Origin: Herpetosiphon llansteffanensis
Lineage (GTDB): Bacteria; Chloroflexota; Chloroflexia; Chloroflexales; Herpetosiphonaceae
Direction: 5' to 3'
NCBI RefSeq assembly: GCF_003205875.1
Contig: NZ_PUBZ01000081.1
Location: 1-64,000, forward strand
DNA: 64,000 nucleotides
The notes under the pieces are model-generated. The model did no database searches, was not told the origin of the DNA, and saw only the letters and a list, made by a program, of their open reading frames with translations. Shown piece by piece: positions 24,213 through 32,170 of the stretch (the first letter of the stretch is position 1; each line of letters starts with the position of its first letter). A program made the translations under genes and the position numbers.

Positions 24213-25196
24213 ATGAAAACGCATTACGAGGTTCTTGGGGTTGCCACCAGCGCCGATGCTGCGACGATTGACGCAGCATTTCGCCGTTTGGCGCGCCAAT
24301 ATCACCCTGATATTAATAAAGCTCCCGATGCTACGGCCTTGATGCAGGCCTTGAATATTGCCTATGGCGTACTGAAAGATCCGCAAAAGCGTCAAGCCTA
24401 CGATCGCGAGTTGAGTGGTCAGCGTGAACAACCGCGCCAACGCCAACAATCGAGCGGCAATGCGATTAACGATTTGTTTGCGGTGGCGTGGCATGCGGCT
24501 CATCCGGCAGTGTATCTCTACGAAAATCACACAGTTGAAATTGCTGGCAATAGTTTTCGCTTTGATTTTGCCTATCCTGCGCAAAAAATTGGGATTATTT
24601 GCCAAGCTTCGAGTAGCTCGCAAACAACTTGGGCCGATTGGCAGGTGATTCAATTAACCGCCCAGCAAATTTTGAGCAATCCGATGGCGGCGGCAGAATC
24701 GGCCTATCAAGCTTTATCCGAAACCGCCTATGCCAGCACCAATCCTGAAGAATATGCTGCTGCACAGGCCGAATTGCGCTGGGCCGAAGACTTGCTTGAG
24801 AAATATGATCAAAGCCAAGCCACTGGCGAAGATTTTGAGGAGCAAATTCGGGCTAGTCTGGCCCCGCAATACAAACCAATGCTCGATTTGGCCTTGGTTG
24901 GCGGCGTTGGCGCGATTGTCGCTACAACCGTAGTTGGCGCAATGATCAAGCTCGCCATCGTTGGCTTTGTGGCCATGGTTGTCGGCGCGTTGGCGGCGGT
25001 GCGTTTTCTACCAAGCTTCATTCGGCCATGGTCGGATGATCTACGGATTAAGGTATTTGGTGGGATTGCTGGAGTGTGTTTGCTCTTGTTGCTGGTGGTG
25101 CATGGCGGCAGCGCAATTGGCTTGGTGGTTGGGGCCAGCCTGATTGGCGGCTTAGTGGGCTATGTCTATGCCATGCGCCAACAAGCCCAACCCTAA
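24213..25196 (+). CDS. J-domain membrane protein (DnaJ-like)
   Basis: 327 residues from ATG 24213. The N-terminal J domain (about 1-68) has HYEVLGVATSADAATIDAAF, the diagnostic HPD in RLARQYHPDIN, and KDPQKRQAYDREL. A Gln/Arg-rich linker, a ~130-residue middle domain and then two hydrophobic blocks follow (about 222-268 and 284-320, four helices), so the J domain is tethered to the membrane. Such proteins recruit DnaK to a local client; there is no zinc-finger or CTD of general DnaJ. It overlaps functionally with its neighbours: start 6 bases after the preceding stop and 13 bases before the next gene. Confidence 0.88.
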   Translation: MKTHYEVLGVATSADAATIDAAFRRLARQYHPDINKAPDATALMQALNIAYGVLKDPQKRQAYDRELSGQREQPRQRQQSSGNAINDLFAVAWHAAHPAVYLYENHTVEIAGNSFRFDFAYPAQKIGIICQASSSSQTTWADWQVIQLTAQQILSNPMAAAESAYQALSETAYASTNPEEYAAAQAELRWAEDLLEKYDQSQATGEDFEEQIRASLAPQYKPMLDLALVGGVGAIVATTVVGAMIKLAIVGFVAMVVGALAAVRFLPSFIRPWSDDLRIKVFGGIAGVCLLLLLVVHGGSAIGLVVGASLIGGLVGYVYAMRQQAQP

Positions 25197-25209
25197 TCCG
25201 AGGTGAGCG

Positions 25210-25650
25210 ATGCTGATGCCGCGCTGTGTGCCCTATCAACGAGTGATTTTGGCAACCACGCCTGCCCAACCAAGCTGGCGTTTAAAGCGCCTACTGCTGG
25301 AATACGAGCGTTATGTGCGCCAAATTCCCAATACAGAGCGCTTTGCAATCGTGGGTATGCGCCTGATTCCGCAACCCAATCACCTGCTTAGCTTGCGCGA
25401 TTTAGCTCCGCGCGATGGTAAGTTTTTGGCTTTTGAAGAATTGGCTTGGGCGGTGCAAATTATTGGCCAAACCTTGCTCGCTGTTTTAGTCGAACAACAA
25501 GCAGCAGGTCGGGTGATTACTGGTTTGCACTGCGATATTACCAGCTGCGTGGTGCATCCAGTCGATTCTTCTGAGCGCCATTTTGTGCAAGCAACGCGCA
25601 CTATTTTGGCTCGCTGTTTTACTGACGAGCATCTGTTCTATATTCCATGA
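25210..25650 (+). CDS. Hypothetical protein, 146 aa
   Basis: Soluble protein with no recognised domain; third gene of the isoprenoid-like/J-domain unit, 13 bases after the J-domain gene. GAGGTGA precedes the ATG. The centre is mixed (RDLAPRDGKFLAFEELAWAV), and two Cys lie close together in HCDITSCVVHP, a possible metal or redox site. The context suggests a shared process with the membrane J protein, perhaps a client or co-factor. Not identified. Confidence 0.65.
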   Translation: MLMPRCVPYQRVILATTPAQPSWRLKRLLLEYERYVRQIPNTERFAIVGMRLIPQPNHLLSLRDLAPRDGKFLAFEELAWAVQIIGQTLLAVLVEQQAAGRVITGLHCDITSCVVHPVDSSERHFVQATRTILARCFTDEHLFYIP

Positions 25651-25780
25651 AGCTTCGCAATCGAGAGTAAGATACCAACTTTCATGCTTTTTAGCATGCC
25701 TTTGGCCAACACTAATGCTCCTTTGAAAGCTATGTCATCAAGAAACTAGTTTGAGTATGTGTTGCCCTCGGCTAAAAAGC

Positions 25781-25816
25781 ACGCTCAAGCCGCTGAAATT
25801 CAACCAGCCTGAGCGT
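25781..25816 (-). terminator. Terminator of the VOC gene
   Basis: ACGCTCAGGC ... GCTTGAGCGT on the minus strand, followed by GCTTTTT; 11 bases downstream of the VOC-gene stop. Confidence 0.8.
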
Positions 25817-25826
25817 AAAGATTAAA

Positions 25827-26495
25827 CTATAAACCTAGTTGCTGGCGTTGTTCAGGGCTGAGCGCCAAATTGCTTAGTTGCATATTCAAGCGCTCAACTT
25901 GGTCGCTTTGCTCAAGTGCTTGGGCCAATTCAAGCCGCGCCAGCAGCGCTTGAGCATACTCGAAGACTGGCTCATCGGTATAACGGGCAAGCGCATTGTC
26001 GAGGGTTTTGGCGGCAGCCTGATCATCATTTTTGAAATCGCGCAGCCGTGCAGCCACTGCCAGCGCACGTTGTAATGGCGATTGGTCGGGGTTTAGGTAA
26101 GCTTGGGCGGCGGATTCATCCTCATCGCCTTGCTTGATGAAAATAATCGAATTGCCAGCATTATCGGTGAGCGTGAAACGGCTTTGGCTCGGCTTCATGC
26201 GCGAGATGCGCGGAAAGCCTTGAGCTGGCACTTTGCCTAAACTAGCCTTCAAACGCTCGGCAAATTGCTGGTGCAATTGTTCAACTTCCGCAACTATAAT
26301 CAGACAAGTGCTATAGTTTTCGGCTGGGGGCAAGTGTTTCAAGCCAAAGAAGTGCAAACAATAATCGTGGGCGTTGATGACGGCGTAGGGGTTGGGCTTG
26401 CGTTGGGTATAACTGACCGTAAAACCAAGGTTGCGCCAAAAATCGATGGTCTGGTCGAGGTCGGCGCAGGGCAGTGCTGGAATTGTGGTTGGCAT
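25827..26495 (-). CDS. VOC-superfamily (bleomycin-resistance-like) protein
   Basis: 222 residues from ATG 26495, which has a near-perfect GGAGGTGATT ribosome site (the longer ORF from 26543 lacks one). Residues 1-125 form a vicinal-oxygen-chelate domain: ALPCADLDQTIDFWRNLGF, YAVINAHDYCLHFFG and DNAGNSIIFIKQGDED are typical of bleomycin/phleomycin-binding and glyoxalase-like relatives that work as dimers. Residues ~135-222 are an additional helical tail resembling a short TPR (ALAVAARLRDFKNDDQAAAK), unusual for the family. Antibiotic binding cannot be claimed from sequence; many such proteins are uncharacterised. Confidence 0.85.
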   Translation of the reverse strand: MPTTIPALPCADLDQTIDFWRNLGFTVSYTQRKPNPYAVINAHDYCLHFFGLKHLPPAENYSTCLIIVAEVEQLHQQFAERLKASLGKVPAQGFPRISRMKPSQSRFTLTDNAGNSIIFIKQGDEDESAAQAYLNPDQSPLQRALAVAARLRDFKNDDQAAAKTLDNALARYTDEPVFEYAQALLARLELAQALEQSDQVERLNMQLSNLALSPEQRQQLGL

Positions 26496-26555
26496 AATCA
26501 CCTCCAGGTTAAACCGCTTAGGCTGGCAGTATACGCTGGGCAAGCTTGATTTGGC

Positions 26556-26951
26556 TCAGTCTTGGGCTGCATTTTCTGCTTGGGCGGCCAGTCCCTCGAA
26601 AAAGCGATCAAGCCCGCCTGGAATCGCGGTGATCAAAATGACACATGTTTCGGAGTGGTCATTGCGAAAAAAGTGGCGCGTGTTTTGGGGAAAGTGGGCG
26701 ATGCCGCCAACTTCAAGTACCCATTGATTGCGTTCGTCGCCAACCGTGCAACGCCCCGCCTGCACGACTAAAATCTCCATTTCGACCTCGTGCTGGTGCA
26801 GCACCGCGCCTTGGCCCGCCAGCAACGTCACTTCCAAGACGGTGCATTGGTCGTTGGTGGCGGCGCTGGAGATTTTGCAGCGAATATCACCAATTAAAGT
26901 TGTGCCCTCGTCAGGCAAAATCACAGCTATCGGCATAAATTGCTCGCTCAT
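26556..26951 (-). CDS. Cupin-domain protein
   Basis: 131 residues from ATG 26951 (GGAAGGA upstream). A single conserved beta-barrel: cupin motif 1 is reduced to VLHQHEVEMEILVVQAG (His, His, Glu ligands with a final Gly), and motif 2 is HFPQNTRHFFRN with a His. Enough ligands remain for one metal ion. Small single-domain cupins include dioxygenases, isomerases and binding proteins; the substrate is unknown. It lies 60 bases upstream of the VOC gene on the same strand, so they may share a transcript. Confidence 0.85.
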   Translation of the reverse strand: MSEQFMPIAVILPDEGTTLIGDIRCKISSAATNDQCTVLEVTLLAGQGAVLHQHEVEMEILVVQAGRCTVGDERNQWVLEVGGIAHFPQNTRHFFRNDHSETCVILITAIPGGLDRFFEGLAAQAENAAQD

Positions 26952-27044
26952 GGGCAATCCTTCCTTGCTCAATTGATGATCTATGATACTCGGATTTGAC
27001 TGGGAAGGTTCATTGCTCAAGCTGAGATTAACGCGATTAAAAAA

Positions 27045-27080
27045 GAAAGCTGGTCGAATATTGCAATTCGACCAGCTTTC
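27045..27080 (-). terminator. Terminator of small-family copy 3
   Basis: 15-bp stem GAAAGCTGGTCGAAT ... ATTCGACCAGCTTTC; the minus strand continues with a TTTTTT run. It is near-identical to the terminator at 27462-27497. Confidence 0.9.
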
Positions 27081-27089
27081 AAACTTAAT

Positions 27090-27407
27090 TTATGTACTGC
27101 GTTCCTCAACGATTTTGCCGATTGCTAAGATTCGATTGCCACCAGATACAAGTTCAATCAATAACCCTGGTTTAAGCCAACCTTCAGGTAAGGGCGTATC
27201 GATCAGAAACTGACAGCGTGCATAGCCTTCTCTGGTTGTTTCGTCATAGTCGAATTCTACCCATTGTATCGTCCGTGCTTCGCCATTGGGACTATCTCCA
27301 TAGTTTTGCCAGCCAATAAGCGTCATCAGATTCTTAAAAGGGGGATGGGGATGCCCACCAAAACGGTGTGGAATCCACATAAACTCAAAATGAATCCAAA
27401 TCGGCAT
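27090..27407 (-). CDS. Small unknown family protein (copy 3 of 4)
   Basis: 105 residues: IHFEFMWIPHRFGGHPHPPF, IQWVEFDYDETTREGYARCQ, LKPGLLIELVSGGNRILAIG. It is close to copy 4 (the first 12 residues and the DYDETTR-GYA strip agree) and more distant from copies 1 and 2. GAGGA precedes the ATG. It has its own terminator, itself a duplicate of the one behind copy 4, so the gene with its 3' region was duplicated as a unit. Predicted small beta-rich cytoplasmic protein; function unknown. Confidence 0.75.
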   Translation of the reverse strand: MPIWIHFEFMWIPHRFGGHPHPPFKNLMTLIGWQNYGDSPNGEARTIQWVEFDYDETTREGYARCQFLIDTPLPEGWLKPGLLIELVSGGNRILAIGKIVEERST

Positions 27408-27461
27408 AGTTAATCCTCATAATGAATGCTCCCATCTTGCGAAACCAAGCGATTTAAAAAT

Positions 27462-27497
27462 GAAAGCTGGTCGAATGCTGTAATTTGATCAGCTTTC
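27462..27497 (-). terminator. Terminator of small-family copy 4
   Basis: GAAAGCTGATCAAAT / ATTCGACCAGCTTTC stem on the minus strand followed by ATTTTT; duplicate of 27045-27080 with two substitutions in one arm. Confidence 0.85.
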
Positions 27498-27506
27498 AAG
27501 CTTAAT

Positions 27507-27821
27507 TTATGTCCTGCGTTCCTCAACGATTCTGCCGATTGCTAAGATCCTTGGCCCATTTAATATGATAATAAGTTGATCAGGTTTGAGTCTTGCTTCT
27601 GGTAATTGATGATGCGATCCAAAGCTACATTTCGCATACCCTTGGCGGGTTGTTTCATCGTAATCAAATTGAACCCATTGAATATCTATGGTGAATTCTT
27701 GGAGTTCACCAAGATGACGTTGCCACCCAATTTCTGTTCGCATATTAGGATAAGGCGTACCTTTGTTCCCTCCAAACGCTGAAGGAATCCACATAAATTC
27801 AAAATGAATCCAAATCGGCAT
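27507..27821 (-). CDS. Small unknown family protein (copy 4 of 4)
   Basis: 104 residues: IHFEFMWIPSAFGGNKGTPY, IQWVQFDYDETTRQGYAKCS, LKPDQLIIILNGPRILAIGR. Tandem duplicate of copy 3 with divergence in the first loop and in the middle. GAGGA precedes the ATG. No signal, membrane helix or motif of known function. Confidence 0.75.
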   Translation of the reverse strand: MPIWIHFEFMWIPSAFGGNKGTPYPNMRTEIGWQRHLGELQEFTIDIQWVQFDYDETTRQGYAKCSFGSHHQLPEARLKPDQLIIILNGPRILAIGRIVEERRT

Positions 27822-28011
27822 AGTCTGTTCCTCAAGATTATCGCGTGCTGACCTACTTTACCCCCGCTTCAGCAAAATAGTTCACTGTTGACCCCTCGCT
27901 TGGTGCTAATTTAATGACTTTTGTGCTAAACAGCAAGCCTAGCATAGCCTAGTTGCTGGTGGGCTGAGCAATCCCATTAGAGGTTATTTTTGGATAGGAC
28001 TATTGGTCGGA
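27822..28011. other. Intergenic region, divergent promoters likely
   Basis: No gene seen. A possible promoter toward the right, TTGACC (27888-27893), 16 bp, TTTAAT (27910-27915), lies in an AT-rich stretch. Confidence 0.4.
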
Positions 28012-28039
28012 TTGACTTTGGCTTTGCGTCGGGTAGACT
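28012..28039 (+). promoter_or_regulatory. Promoter of exported RidA-like gene
   Basis: TTGACT, 16-bp spacer, TAGACT (28034-28039); predicted leader of about 90 nt to the ATG at 28136. Confidence 0.55.
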
Positions 28040-28135
28040 CTGGCTATCCACTGAACCATTTGCCGTATAGATGGAATGACCGTTGATCATGCGATCAAGC
28101 GTTCATGGCACTAGTTTGTGACGAGGAGTCCATTC

Positions 28136-28774
28136 ATGAAACGTTTTTCCCTAAAACTCCTGCTCGTATTGTTGGTAGCTGGCACATTTAGTTCAATTAC
28201 CCTCGCCTCGGAAGGCCAATCGCTTGACAGCGCCGAACGCAACCGTTGCCGCCGCCCAGGCGTTGATTGTGTGTTCGAAAAGGTCGAAGCCTATGTTGAA
28301 GCACGCTATGGCGTTACGTCATTGCCAGACTTGGCTCCACCAACTGCCAACTATGTGAATGCCTCACAAGCTGGCGAAATTGTTTTCATCTCATCGGCTG
28401 GCCCAGAAATCTTGACCGGTAGCGGTGGATTCCTCAAAGGCGAGTTGCCAACGCTTTCGTTAGCAACCGCTCAAGAAGCTGCAATGTTGAGCTGTGTGCG
28501 TGGCTTGCGCTTCCTTAAATCAACCATTGGCGACCTCGATCGGGTTGATCACATTGTGATGGTAACTGGCACGGTCAACGTTGTTCCAACCTACGATGAT
28601 GTTACCTCAGGCCCAGTTGTTGGCGCACTCGGCAAAACTGTCGATGGCTGCTCAGACTTCTTGGTAACGATTTTTGGCCCCGAAGCTGGCAAACACGCCC
28701 GTTCATCAGGCGGTAAAGTTGCCTTACCATTCAACATGGCCACCGAAATTGAATTGATTGTTGAAATCAACTAA
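28136..28774 (+). CDS. Exported RidA/YjgF-like protein
   Basis: 212 residues from ATG 28136 (GAGGAG 9 bases upstream). A Sec signal peptide (KRFSLKLLLVLLVAGTFSSI, 2-21, cut near TLASEG) precedes a RidA/YER057c/UK114-type domain (about 55-212): GEIVFISSAGPEI, TAQEAAMLSCVRGLRFLKST and IGDLDRVDHIVMVTGTVNV follow the family order, ending VALPFNMATEIELIVEI. RidA members are normally cytosolic trimers deaminating reactive enamines; the Arg that binds the carboxylate (in the R-x-x-V segment near the end in RidA) is not evident, so deaminase activity is doubtful. Location outside the membrane is unusual. A strong hairpin follows the stop. Confidence 0.8.
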   Translation: MKRFSLKLLLVLLVAGTFSSITLASEGQSLDSAERNRCRRPGVDCVFEKVEAYVEARYGVTSLPDLAPPTANYVNASQAGEIVFISSAGPEILTGSGGFLKGELPTLSLATAQEAAMLSCVRGLRFLKSTIGDLDRVDHIVMVTGTVNVVPTYDDVTSGPVVGALGKTVDGCSDFLVTIFGPEAGKHARSSGGKVALPFNMATEIELIVEIN

Positions 28775-28782
28775 ATTGGTTG

Positions 28783-28819
28783 CGTGGGTATGCCGAGCAT
28801 TCGTTTCGGCATACCCACG
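28783..28819 (+). terminator. Hairpin downstream of the RidA-like gene
   Basis: CGTGGGTATGCCGA ... TCGGCATACCCACG 14-bp stem with a short loop, 8 bases after the stop. There is no clear T-run, so it may instead stabilise the mRNA end. Confidence 0.65.
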
Positions 28820-28900
28820 TTCATGATACCCCGCTTCTCACAAGGCCCACCGCATTCTTCAATCATTGCGCTCGGGTTCCAGGGACAAGGAGACGCTCCT

Positions 28901-30040
28901 ATGCAGCTTGCAACCAAACGCTCATTTTGGGTTTTAGGCAGTTTATTGGCCTGTAGCTTGGCCGCTTGTGGCACGGCTCAACCAACCACCCAGCCCACGC
29001 ATACTCCCAGCGCAACGACCGCACTGAGCCAAACCAGTACCAGTGCTAGCTATCAGGTTGAAGTCTGGAACCCACCATTCGACTTTGCTAGCCCACGGAC
29101 GACCACCGATTATGTGCCGCTCGTGCTCGCTGATAAAGCTGAAACGATTTGTGTTTCGATTCCACATATCAAAGATAGCTATTGGCTGGCAGTTAATTAT
29201 GGCATCGTTTCCGAGGCCGAGCGTTTGGGCGTGAATGTGGAAATTGTCGAGGCTGGTGGCTATGGCAACTTGCCCACCCAAATTACCCAAATTCGCCAAT
29301 GTGTGGCCAACGGAGCCAAAGCAGTTATGATTGGCTCAATCTCACTCGATGGGCTAAACGATTTAATTGTCGAGCTGCAAGGCCAAAAGATTCCAGTAAT
29401 TGCGTTTATGAATGATATTTCGTCCAAGGCTGTTACCGCTAAATCACTTTCGGTGCCAGGCGAGGGCGGCCAAGAAATTGCCAAATACTTGGTGCAAAAG
29501 CATCCCAAAGGCAGCGAGCCTGTCGATGTTGCTTGGTTCCCCGGCCCAGAGAAGGCTGGTTGGTCGAAAGCAGCAGACGAAAAATTCAAAGCTACTATTA
29601 CCAATGGCGCAATTAACCTCGTCGAAACCAAATATGGCGATACTGGCAAAGAAGAACAGGCAAAATTAATCGAAGAGGTCTTGATCGCGCATCCTGAGAT
29701 CGATTATATTGTAGGTACTGGCCAAACCACGGTTACTGCTGTCGAAATTTTGCGCGAACGCAAGCTGCAAGATAAAATCAAGCTGATGGCCTATTACATC
29801 AGCCCAGAAGTCTATGCTGAGCTGCAAAGCGGCGATATTGAAGCAGCAGCGGTAGCGCCACCAGTTACCATTGCACGGATTGCGCTTGATCAAACGGTGC
29901 GGATTTTGGAAGGCAAAGAGTATATGGCCCATGTTGGCCCCAAGAGCTTTGTCATCGACACAACATCACTGACAACGTTTGATCCAACGACTTCAATTCC
30001 ACCAGAAACGTTCAAAATGACACTGCGTGTGTCGCACTAG
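28901..30040 (+). CDS. TorT-like periplasmic binding lipoprotein
   Basis: 379 residues from ATG 28901 (AAGGAG 8 bases upstream; the longer ORF would run through the upstream hairpin). A lipoprotein signal peptide ends in the lipobox LAAC. After a Thr/Pro-rich tether comes a type-I periplasmic-binding-protein fold resembling TorT: ETICVSIPHIKDSYWLAVNY at the entry, VMIGSISLDGL, AWFPGPEKAGWSKAADEKF, and YIVGTGQTTVTAVEILRER. TorT presents its ligand (TMAO) to the sensor TorS. Here a membrane sensor gene starts 24 bases downstream, so this protein most likely feeds ligand information to that sensor rather than to an ABC transporter, which is absent. The ligand is unknown. Confidence 0.85.
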   Translation: MQLATKRSFWVLGSLLACSLAACGTAQPTTQPTHTPSATTALSQTSTSASYQVEVWNPPFDFASPRTTTDYVPLVLADKAETICVSIPHIKDSYWLAVNYGIVSEAERLGVNVEIVEAGGYGNLPTQITQIRQCVANGAKAVMIGSISLDGLNDLIVELQGQKIPVIAFMNDISSKAVTAKSLSVPGEGGQEIAKYLVQKHPKGSEPVDVAWFPGPEKAGWSKAADEKFKATITNGAINLVETKYGDTGKEEQAKLIEEVLIAHPEIDYIVGTGQTTVTAVEILRERKLQDKIKLMAYYISPEVYAELQSGDIEAAAVAPPVTIARIALDQTVRILEGKEYMAHVGPKSFVIDTTSLTTFDPTTSIPPETFKMTLRVSH

Positions 30041-30064
30041 GTTGTTGTAGGCGGAGGATGGACG

Positions 30065-31807
30065 ATGCTCCATAGTTTACGCAGGCAGGTTATTGTTATT
30101 CTCTTATTGGGAACATCACTGTTGGCGTTGCTTAATTTAGCGATTAATACTCGTGGCTTGGTGGCTGTGCGCAACCAAGCCACTAACGATAGCACCGCCG
30201 CGCTGCAAGCCCAAGCCGAACAATATCTCCTGCGGATTGCTCAAAGCCACGCTGCCAGCACCGGCCAAACAGTGCGGGCTGTGCAGCAGTTGGCGGTTAC
30301 CACTCGCACCTATCTGCAACAACCAACCACCCAAAGCCCAAGCTTGCCTGAGTTGAGCGTGGCGCGTAATGGCCGCCAATATGCGAGTGGTGCAACAACA
30401 GTCTTGGTGATTGCTAATCCTGATCAGGCCCAAGCGCTGGCCGATATTGGCTATAGCCAACGGCTCGAAGATGTGTTACCAAGCTTGCAAATTAGTGTTC
30501 CCGAAATTGTACGCATCTCGTATTTGACTGCCAATACGCTGCGAACCTACCCCAACATGACTCCCAACGATCCACCGGCTGATTGGCAACCAAGCCAAGA
30601 AGCAGCCTACGTGGCAAGTCTGCCAGCCAATAATCCCAGCCGCGCCTTGACCTGGACAGAAGTCCACCAGTCGATTGATCAATCGCAAGCTTTGATTTCG
30701 GTTGCTGCGCCAGTCTACGATAATGCCGAATTTTTGGGCACGGTTAGCGTCGATGTCGGCCTTGATCGCTTGGCGTTTTACCTCAAAGGCTTGATTCTTG
30801 ATGAATCGAGTTTTGCCTTTTTGATTACCCAAAAGGGCGAGGTTGTTGCTGTAACTGAGGCTGGCCAAGGCGGCGTTGTGCAGCAAATTTTGACCAATCA
30901 ATCGAATAACACTGCATCTTCGATGATTAACGATTTACAAGCTGGCCGCGATGGCGTGACGACGATCTTTATGGATGGTCGCGGCTATGTGGTGGCCTAT
31001 GCAGCAATTAGCGGCATTCCTTGGGCCTTGGGTTTGGCTTCGCCATTGGATGAAATTACTGAGCGCACCCAAGAAACTGCTAACCAAATTGCCACGATTA
31101 CCAACCAGAGCCTCGCCCTGAACATTGGCCTCGCCTTAATTGCACTGGTTCTGTTTGGCTTTGGCATGGCCATGATTCTGCGTCGCCAATTTGTTAAGCC
31201 ATTAACCAGCCTGATTGGGGCGACCAACCGCGTTGCTGATGGCGATTTGCAGCCGATTGAGGTTGAAAGTAGCAACGAACTTGGCCAATTGGCCAGCTCA
31301 TTTAATAGCATGACCGCTGCATTGCAGGTTGCTCGCCAAGAAACTGAGGCCAAAGAAGCTGCCCGCGAAGCAGCCATGCAACGGCTCAACGAAGTGGTAG
31401 CCAACCTCGAACACTCATTGGCTGAACGCCAACAATTATCCCAATTGCTGCGCGATGTTGCCTCGCCAGTCATCCCAATTCTCAAAGGCGTATTGGTCAT
31501 GCCCTTGATTGGCAGTTTGGATGGCGAACGCATGCAACAAGCAACCACGATTATCTTATCGCGGGTTGAACGCGAGCGTGCCAAGAAAGTCTTGATCGAT
31601 ATTACTGGCGTGCCAATGATGGACGAATCTGCGGCCCAAGCTTTAGTAAGTATGATCCATGGCTTGCGGCTGTTGGGCGCGACAGTTACCTTGGTCGGAG
31701 TTGGGCCTGAAGTTGCCCAAAGCTTGACGGCGCTATCAGTCGATTTGAGCGCAGTCCAGACCGCAGCCGACCTGCGCACCGCAGTTGCTCAACTCAGCCG
31801 TTCGTAA
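30065..31807 (+). CDS. Membrane sensor with Cache-like, HAMP and STAS domains
   Basis: 580 residues. TM1 (about 9-27) and TM2 (about 353-377) bracket a ~325-residue extracytoplasmic domain of double-Cache type (VSVDVGLDRLAFYLKGLILD and TVLVIANPDQ elements). HAMP follows (RRQFVKPLTSLIGATNRVAD ... NELGQLASSFNSM), then a short coiled coil, then a STAS domain of RsbR type (about 465-580) with DITGVPMMDESAAQALVSMI, where Ser/Thr at the usual phosphorylation place could be Ser628-equivalent in DESAAQ. There is no kinase domain, so output goes through STAS partner switching. With the adjacent TorT-like lipoprotein it makes a two-protein receptor. GGAGGA precedes ATG. Confidence 0.88.
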   Translation: MLHSLRRQVIVILLLGTSLLALLNLAINTRGLVAVRNQATNDSTAALQAQAEQYLLRIAQSHAASTGQTVRAVQQLAVTTRTYLQQPTTQSPSLPELSVARNGRQYASGATTVLVIANPDQAQALADIGYSQRLEDVLPSLQISVPEIVRISYLTANTLRTYPNMTPNDPPADWQPSQEAAYVASLPANNPSRALTWTEVHQSIDQSQALISVAAPVYDNAEFLGTVSVDVGLDRLAFYLKGLILDESSFAFLITQKGEVVAVTEAGQGGVVQQILTNQSNNTASSMINDLQAGRDGVTTIFMDGRGYVVAYAAISGIPWALGLASPLDEITERTQETANQIATITNQSLALNIGLALIALVLFGFGMAMILRRQFVKPLTSLIGATNRVADGDLQPIEVESSNELGQLASSFNSMTAALQVARQETEAKEAAREAAMQRLNEVVANLEHSLAERQQLSQLLRDVASPVIPILKGVLVMPLIGSLDGERMQQATTIILSRVERERAKKVLIDITGVPMMDESAAQALVSMIHGLRLLGATVTLVGVGPEVAQSLTALSVDLSAVQTAADLRTAVAQLSRS

Positions 31808-31824
31808 TACTATTTGGTTTATTC

Positions 31825-31856
31825 AAGAACCCATGCAGGTTGTTGCATGGGTTCTT
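31825..31856 (+). terminator. Terminator of TorT/sensor operon
   Basis: AAGAACCCATGCA-ggttgt-TGCATGGGTTCTT, 18 bases after the sensor stop. Confidence 0.8.
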
Positions 31857-31882
31857 ACGATTAAATTGAGCAGGAGTGTGCC

Positions 31883-32170
31883 ATGATTATTGAGCTGACT
31901 GGGCCAATTTGGTTTTGGAAAGGGCCAGCACCATGGTATTTTGTGACTGTGCCCGCCGAAGAGAGCCGCACGATCAAAGCAATTGCTGGCTTGGTGACCT
32001 ACGGCTGGGGCGTGATTCCAGCACACGTGCAAATTGGCAAAACCCGTTGGAGCACTTCATTAATTCCCAAAGATGGGCTGTATCTTGTGCCAATTAAAAA
32101 ACCGATTCGACTGGCTGAACAGCTCAACGAAGGTGATGAGGTTACGCTGCAATTGGAGATTGGCCAATAA
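31883..32170 (+). CDS. DUF1905-domain protein
   Basis: 95 residues. WFWKGPAPWYFVTVPAEESR and the closing KPIRLAEQLNEGDEVTLQLE are the recurrent features of the DUF1905 family (small beta-barrel-like domain; function unknown). GWGVIPAHVQIGKTRWSTSL in the middle is also typical, and the length equals a single domain. Its stop overlaps the next ATG (TAATG), so translation of the PHP gene is coupled. A CAGGAG ribosome site precedes it. Confidence 0.85.
   Translation: MIIELTGPIWFWKGPAPWYFVTVPAEESRTIKAIAGLVTYGWGVIPAHVQIGKTRWSTSLIPKDGLYLVPIKKPIRLAEQLNEGDEVTLQLEIGQ

Noticed and set aside
22462-27821. Mobile-element cargo interpretation of the four small paralogues
   Set aside because: No transposase, integrase, attachment site or terminal repeats surround either pair; simple tandem duplication explains them.
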